A stretch of DNA of 64,000 nucleotides from Filosporella fistucella (Eukaryota; Ascomycota; Leotiomycetes; Helotiales): the NCBI GenBank assembly GCA_030077755.1, contig JAQJZZ010000010.1, positions 5,642,001 to 5,706,000 of the forward strand, read 5' to 3'. Shown here piece after piece: positions 58,246 through 64,000 of this stretch (within the stretch, counting starts at the first letter, position 1; every line of letters begins with the position of its first letter). The notes under the pieces were generated by a model. It saw nothing but the letters and a program-made list of their open reading frames with translations. It did no database searches and was not told where the DNA came from. Made by a program: the position numbers and the translations under genes.

Positions 58246-61004
58246 AAAGGCTTGTGTTAGACGGAAGTCTAATGTCCATGTGCTTTGTAGGCCGTCAGTC
58301 ATTTTTCCGGTGCTGTTAGTGCACACGAGAGTGCGAGATTCAAGCAACTCTACTCGGTCGAGGTTTTGTAGACACGCAATGCGAAACATGGGCATTAAGA
58401 TCTGCGTGGTGCGACAAGAGCAGCGATCCAAGTTGCGTAATAATGGCAGGTAGAACGAAAATAAGATATGATGGCCATATAGGTATTGCGAAGTGAATAT
58501 GATGCTCGGAGATGGAGGATCATGACAATCTGGAGCTTTATGGCAGTGTGCATTGATAGTATCGTTGATTTCCCCACACAATGGGATGAATTGTGGTTCT
58601 GGAGGTATGATTTCTCCGCGCACTGACTGTGCATTGAAAATCGGTGCAGTTCATCTCAATGCGAAGCCTCGATCGTAATGCGCCTTCACTGGTGTGGCAG
58701 ATGGTGGTAGACGACGATCTTACATGATCTCCTGGAGGGGATCACTTGGATTAATTATTTTGGGAAAGGCGATGTCTTCGTTTGGGTTGTTCGGGATGCT
58801 GTATGCGCCGCATTCAGATACATTTGAGCCTATTCATCCTTACTAGGAAAGAGGCGAGGCTGCATGTCTGGTCTGCGCTTGCAGCACACCCTCTAAGGAA
58901 TCCAACGAACGAATATAGAAGACGCAGTGAGAATTAAATATACATTGCAACACAAAATCCCCTTACTGGTATGTTGAGTAATTAAACAGCTAGACTGGCT
59001 GTGCTGATCGTTCTTTTTATATCAAACAGAAGGAGATCACGACACTCTCGCAGCGACCGTAGCAAGTGGATCGCAATAAACTCCAAACTGCAAACTGGAA
59101 ACCTTCAAGTCAAAGAAACAAGCGAGGCTATTCATAGCAAAGACATGCTTAGACACAGAGCAGTAGAGGTGAGGCGGTTTCTGGATGCGACCTCTCTGAC
59201 CACCATCGTCATACCATTCGGATTGCTGGACGCTGCAATTGATATGACATCTCTGTTATCGTATGGTTCCTGTGTGGATTTCCCTGACGCTGAGCCTCGA
59301 GAAGTGGAGGAGAGTCGCGCGGTTAAAGGATCGAAGGATTGTTCCCGCGAATGATAGTGATGGCTCGATTCGTCAAAGACAGAGCTGGCCTTGCTTGTTG
59401 TATCTGAAACTCGAAACATCAGACGGTGCACCAATGACAAGGCAATATACAGCATTTCCCCTGGTGTGATGGCCGCCGTCCGTTTCGACTTTCTTCTATC
59501 CCGCTCAGGCCGTAGCGTGTTGATGCCTGCAAGAATCTCTCTCAAGGCCAGCAATCTGCCATCCCATTTGTCCACCACGCTCCCTAGTCCAGGAGAAACG
59601 AATCAATTTGGGGAAGGTCATAGAGGACGATAGCGGATCGCGATGGGGGACATCGGCCTTCTGCTGCGCTTTGCACCCACAAACACACTTTGAGCCACGC
59701 TACGCCAACGCTGGGGGCTTTCCCCTAAAGATGTTTAGCTGGAGCAAAGTAACGGTTGGGGCTGCTTAGGTTGTTCTTCGGTGCAGCTTGTTGGGCTTAG
59801 AGGATAAAATTGAGTGACGGATGTGTTTGAAAACGCACCGTTCAACCGCTTAAAAGTCCTTGATTGGCTTGCAGACTGAGTAAAGTCTCTGGATAATTGG
59901 GACCCGGCAGAAATGCTGTTCACTCTGCGGCGGATTCAGTACATTCTGCAGTAAATGCTAAGTCTGATCTGGCTGGTCTGGCGAGTTCTGGCTTGATGGT
60001 TTGGCTTGCTGGTCCCACGAAAGACGCAACGCGTGGAAGACATTGATCCGCGCACAGGGGGAGAACAGACGAGGGAGGGATGTTGTGTGTGTGGATGCTG
60101 GATGGTTGTTGGATGGTTGTGGATGGATGGCGACAGGGAGGACGGAGCAGAACTTTCTTCTCTCAATGTACCCCTGCCTATCCTTGCCCGTTCCCTGTCA
60201 ATCGCTCCAAAGTTCTCTCGTTCTTTTCCCCCTTCCCCCCGAACAACTTTGGGACCTTGCAGCTAAAGCAGCTTTGGTCTGCACTCTGCAACTAGAAGGA
60301 TTCTTCATCGCCCTCCAACTCTCTCGCCTTCCTCTTCCTCATCCTAATCTTCAACACGTTCACGCTCCCTCCCTTCGCATCACTATCAATAGTATCAGAA
60401 TCGCCGGGTCGATATACTCTCCCTCACCTTCATTCATTGCTCTGAACCTGGTTGTTCGAACACTCCTTATCGACAATCGAATCACTCCCTTTAAGACAAT
60501 CGCAAAAAAGCATCTACTATCACTAGAAACTCGATTCCACCATCACATCCACAATCAATATTCAACTGGACCGCGTCCATTCAACTTTCCCTTGACCGCA
60601 AAGCCGACTCAGAACACATTTTACACGTACATATTCACTTGAATTTACTTCCGCCCGAGACTTACTGTTCGAATTCCCATTCGACTCGTTTGCATCGACG
60701 CGCTTTACTACAGTATATCCAACACAAAAAGGTCACTTTTCACTAGTCATCACGACTATCACTAAGCACCTCAATCAACTCCACCTGCCCAGCTAGGAAA
60801 TACCGGAGCGTCGCAAAAGTTCACAGGCAGACTTGCAGCAAATTCTTGATCATCTGCCCATACAGCATAACCGACTCCGCACAGCATCCTTGCACCTGGA
60901 TAATCCACCCCACCAATATCTTCACCTCCATCAACCTCGTTGGTGGGAAGTGTACAAGATCCCCATTTACCCTTATCTCGATCTAAGGACACAATTCAGC
61001 AAAA
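58246..61004. other. 2.8-kb stretch, no supported gene
   Basis: A minus-strand frame at 59132-59578 (148 codons from a non-ATG codon; ALREILAGINTLRPERDRRK) has natural-looking composition but also an overlapping plus-strand frame and no domain. A plus-strand frame at 60001-60642 lies in pyrimidine-rich DNA that probably forms the long 5' leader of the downstream gene. Neither is called. Confidence 0.45.
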
Positions 61005-61763
61005 ATGTCTCTATCCAGGGCTTTTACCACCAGGAGGAACCAAAAACCTACCGCTGATGGTTTATCTCCAGATCTACCAAAGAGAAGTATTACAACAAAG
61101 AAGTCCTTCTCTTCCGGTACCATTCGACACAAGATCTCAGCGCCTATAGAGCTCATTTCAACGACAAACATGCTCTCATACAATGCTCCAGACATTTATC
61201 CTAATTCATCATCCTCGAACTCTTCGCACTCCGCCGATGACTCCAGTTCAGATCGATCACCAACAAGTGTTTCCACACCGATGACTTCCCCAGATACTTC
61301 TTCGATTGAGTCGTCACCTACCTCTCTCGAGCCAAATCATCTCTCATGTTACTTTGGTATTCCGTCAAGGCAAAGTGCTTCCGATTCTGAAGCTCCAGTC
61401 ATTCCAAAGAGAGCACCTTCGCATACCAAGAGCAACAGTATGGCGCGGTCAAACTCGAGAATATCATCAAGGAAGAATAGCACTTCGACAGCTCGTTCGT
61501 CAATCAATATGTTCGCTCGGGATATTGATACCGTTGAGCATCATCCTCACCCATTCGGCAACGAACTCGCCCAGGTTTCTGAATTAGCAGAGGAGTATGG
61601 AATCAGTAAGGAGAAACTTGCAGTTGTCGACGAAGAAGAGCAAGAGCTTGTTTCACGGGGACTCTTCAAATTCAGAGCAGAGGATTACATGTCAGAGATT
61701 CAAGGACTCTTCATGAGTGCCTTTGGTGACGCGAGACCGACCATGTCTTCGATGTGGATCTAA
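61005..61763 (+). CDS. Serine-rich protein with conserved-looking C-terminus
   Basis: Single-exon frame of 252 aa with a good start context (CAAAAATGTC). Residues 1-180 are Ser/Thr/Pro/Asn-rich and basic, with many potential phosphosites (SPTS, RSNSRISSRKNS). From about residue 178 the sequence becomes structured: HHPHPFGNELAQVSELAEEY, KEKLAVVDEEEQELVSRGLF, KFRAEDYMSEIQGLFMSAFG. This half looks like a short helical domain with acidic clusters. I do not recognise a named domain and no function can be given. Confidence 0.7.
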   Translation: MSLSRAFTTRRNQKPTADGLSPDLPKRSITTKKSFSSGTIRHKISAPIELISTTNMLSYNAPDIYPNSSSSNSSHSADDSSSDRSPTSVSTPMTSPDTSSIESSPTSLEPNHLSCYFGIPSRQSASDSEAPVIPKRAPSHTKSNSMARSNSRISSRKNSTSTARSSINMFARDIDTVEHHPHPFGNELAQVSELAEEYGISKEKLAVVDEEEQELVSRGLFKFRAEDYMSEIQGLFMSAFGDARPTMSSMWI

Positions 61764-64000
61764 ATGGGACAGGATTCTCACTTCTTTCTACAATTCGCTG
61801 ACTATAACGGTTTTAATCTACTCTCGACGAATTACTCGACGACCTTTTTTCGTTGTACATACATTTTTGACAATACGCCATTTGGCAACTTTCTTACGCT
61901 CATTAACGACATATGTTCTGCTCTACCGGAGAGTAAAAAAGCTTCTGAGGCCGGACTGGCTATGAAAGGGGGAGTTCTGGTCTGATATCTTTTCTGGGAA
62001 GAAATGGTGGGGGTATTTCTGGTGGGAGTGGATGGGGATATGGGTTGTCCTCGCACTTACACTCTTTTTGTCATTACTTTTGACAGCTTTCACTTTTTCA
62101 CGTTGATTTTTCGGTGGTAGTTAGAGGGGATAAGATACGCAATTGTAATCTCGCTGCGTGGTGCAAAGGGGAAGTCGTACAGCTGATTGAATAAAATATT
62201 CAAAATCATATTATAAACTCCCACTACTCAAGTGTGAATCTCATTCGTATCGCTATTGCTTCGCTTCATCATTGTAAAGATATTAGTTCTACTTACTTAC
62301 TCATAGACTCTATCGCTGAATAACACAACGTCCCACGAAACGTTTCAACCCCTCATCAAAACATCATCTCTAGTACCTCTCTTTCCCATCCCATCCCTTC
62401 ACCTCCCGCCTGACACCACAAACCTCCCATCACACCCTCTTCCCCGCATCCCAAACCCTCACCTCTATTTAGAAAATCCGGATAACCCACCCAAGCAAAA
62501 GCACCTTACCTACCTTACCCCCATTCCTTAATCTCCCTCTCCCACCTTTCACCACCCAAAGCCTATGCCTATTCTTCCACTTCTATGCGCAAAAGCTTCT
62601 CTTGCATCTATCGCATAGATATCTACACGTGCATAGCTGCTTGATCAGCGGGATTTTCTGGAGAGCATGAGTGCGGGATGGGATGGATGGTGGGGTATGC
62701 TTGTGCTTAGGTTGAGCTTGTGCGTAAGTGCTTGGATGGGGAGAGGGTTTGATCTTCGAAACGGATTTTTCAGATGGGTGAATATGGGTTTTATGGATGG
62801 GATGGAGATGGGACGGATGGTGTTTTGGGAGAGGGAGGAAGGGGGCTAGAGTGGATAGGGTTAGTGGTTTTTATGGAGTCCGTAGGCGAGGCAGTGGGAG
62901 AGCTTTTTTTTTCGCCTCTTGCGAGTTTGAGAGAGAAACATGAGCTCTGTTTTGTTTTTGGTTTGTGAGAATGCGCAGTATTTGGTGGGTTCAGTTCTTT
63001 GAATTGTTGATTTGGGGAGAGAGGGTAGTGAGTAGAGGGGGGGGATAGGGAAGAATTGAATAGCATATTCATATGCTATCAATCCTCCCATTCCCATCTC
63101 GCCATCCATGTACGTCTCTGTTCCTCAAAATCTGCAGTAAGTTCCCCTTCTTTTCTTACCTCCTATGTTCAAATCCACGCTCCATGCGTACGCAAGAGTA
63201 CCCATAGAAGAAAACAACATGATGAGATCCCACCCTCAAACAATATCTTTAGGAAGAGCCGTATTAGGCTGGCATTCCCGAGAAAAAGTCCCTTGTGTTT
63301 GGTATCGTCATATGCAGCGAGGGATGGGGATGCTGGCTGTGCTTATAAACTGGGTTTCTGATGTTTTCTATTTAATTTTTTTTGGTTTCCTTTTGGTTAT
63401 GGGAGGGAGTTGGAGGAGAGAAGAAAAATGAGTGAGGGCTAATTGGATACAGAATCCGAGCTAGGTTTTGAGGGGAGGAGGAAGAGGGGGACTGTCGAAT
63501 GATGATGGCGAATCTTTGTTACGCGATCGAGAGGAGTATTGCCAATATCGAGGATGGGTTTGGAGTTGGGGTATATAGGTAGGATCCAACAAGGGGTAGG
63601 ATATACTTCGAAACAAAGGATTGGTTTCCGTGTCTGTTTGGGGCTGAACGGATAGATTTATCCAGCGACAGGGCGTTTGGGACGGATATACATGTGTCCA
63701 AACCGGTAGTTTGGTTTGGGTAGTGAGTTTGGTTTGTTTTTGGAGGTTTGAAGATATCTCCGAATCGGTATCGAAGGAATTGGGTATACCATGTTAGAGC
63801 TGGATAGGTGGTTCCGTTCTCGGGGGAAGGGAGCAAGTGCTGCTACCGGTAGTTTCTGAGGCTCAACAGTTTGAGTGTTCTAAGCTTCAAGTGAAGCTAT
63901 GAGTATTCAGACTATGCCTTGCAGTGTAGTTTGAGGCTCTGTCTGATCTGCCTCTCTCGTCTCGGTTGGTGGAAGAACCATGACCTTGAGGCTGAAGACA
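61764..64000. other. 2.2-kb right end, no gene seen
   Basis: 3' region of the serine-rich gene, followed by sequence with strong strand asymmetry: pyrimidine-rich on the plus strand at about 62340-62600 and G/T-rich at about 62650-63050 and 63380-63850 (TTTGGTTTGGGTAGTGAG-like words). Frames of 60-105 codons are artefacts of this composition. A gene starting beyond the window could use this as promoter. Confidence 0.5.

Noticed and set aside
59132..59578. 148-codon minus-strand open frame
   Set aside because: It opens at a non-ATG codon, overlaps a 117-codon plus-strand frame and has no domain. Composition is protein-like, so it is mentioned but not called.
60001..60642. 213-codon plus-strand open frame
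   Set aside because: Low-complexity, pyrimidine-rich sequence directly upstream of the 61005 gene; overlapping frames on the same strand are equally open. More likely leader or promoter.

Overview
The window is a piece of a fungal nuclear chromosome, most likely from a filamentous ascomycete (Pezizomycotina). The evidence is the gene content and the gene architecture: many genes are cut by one to five short introns of about 45-140 nt with GTAAGT-like donors and YAG acceptors, neighbouring genes lie on either strand without operons, and the set includes a Zn-cluster-type regulator with a fungal-specific middle domain, a DUF3602/Par32 protein, an ACR3 arsenite carrier and DUF7708/AAA proteins typical of filamentous fungi. 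A leotiomycete is plausible but cannot be proved from the sequence alone. Most CDS coordinates below span introns; exon limits were reconstructed by reading splice sites and joining phases, and are given in each entry.

Left part (1-16.9 kb): the 3' end of an unknown gene, a Par32-like protein, the mitochondrial phosphate carrier head-to-head with a CBS-domain protein, a Pro/Gln-rich PPxY protein, a strongly decayed array of a 17-bp minisatellite (8.08-8.78 kb), a transcription factor with what looks like half a Zn2Cys6 finger, methylthioribose-1-phosphate isomerase (methionine salvage), and a SAM + HMG-box protein. The stretch 16.9-25.5 kb is gene-poor; it holds one small three-exon gene (22.0-23.0 kb) with a 20-nt middle exon.

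Middle part (25.5-42.6 kb): Cdc6/Cdc18 with MluI-box-like promoter elements, a WW + PhoD-like phosphatase protein, phosphomannomutase, branched-chain aminotransferase divergent from an alcohol acetyltransferase-like gene (possibly an aroma-ester pair), a membrane-anchored histidine acid phosphatase and the ACR3 arsenite transporter.

Right part (43-64 kb): a graveyard with two head-to-head decayed genes (an AAA ATPase with four frameshifts and an altered P-loop, and a DUF7708 STAND-like gene with several stops), a rhodanese/Acr2-like protein, then a compact housekeeping block (PRP16, a Nudix hydrolase, RPB8, ELP4, PWP1), and a serine-rich conserved-looking protein. The last 2.2 kb show no gene.

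The genes are mostly unlinked housekeeping functions: replication licensing, splicing, RNA polymerase, Elongator, ribosome biogenesis, mannose-nucleotide supply, methionine salvage. Possible functional neighbourhoods are the BCAT/acetyltransferase pair (leucine to fusel-alcohol ester) and the ACR3/Acr2-like pair now separated by pseudogenes. No mobile element with intact transposase, no CRISPR array, no rRNA and no convincing tRNA were seen.
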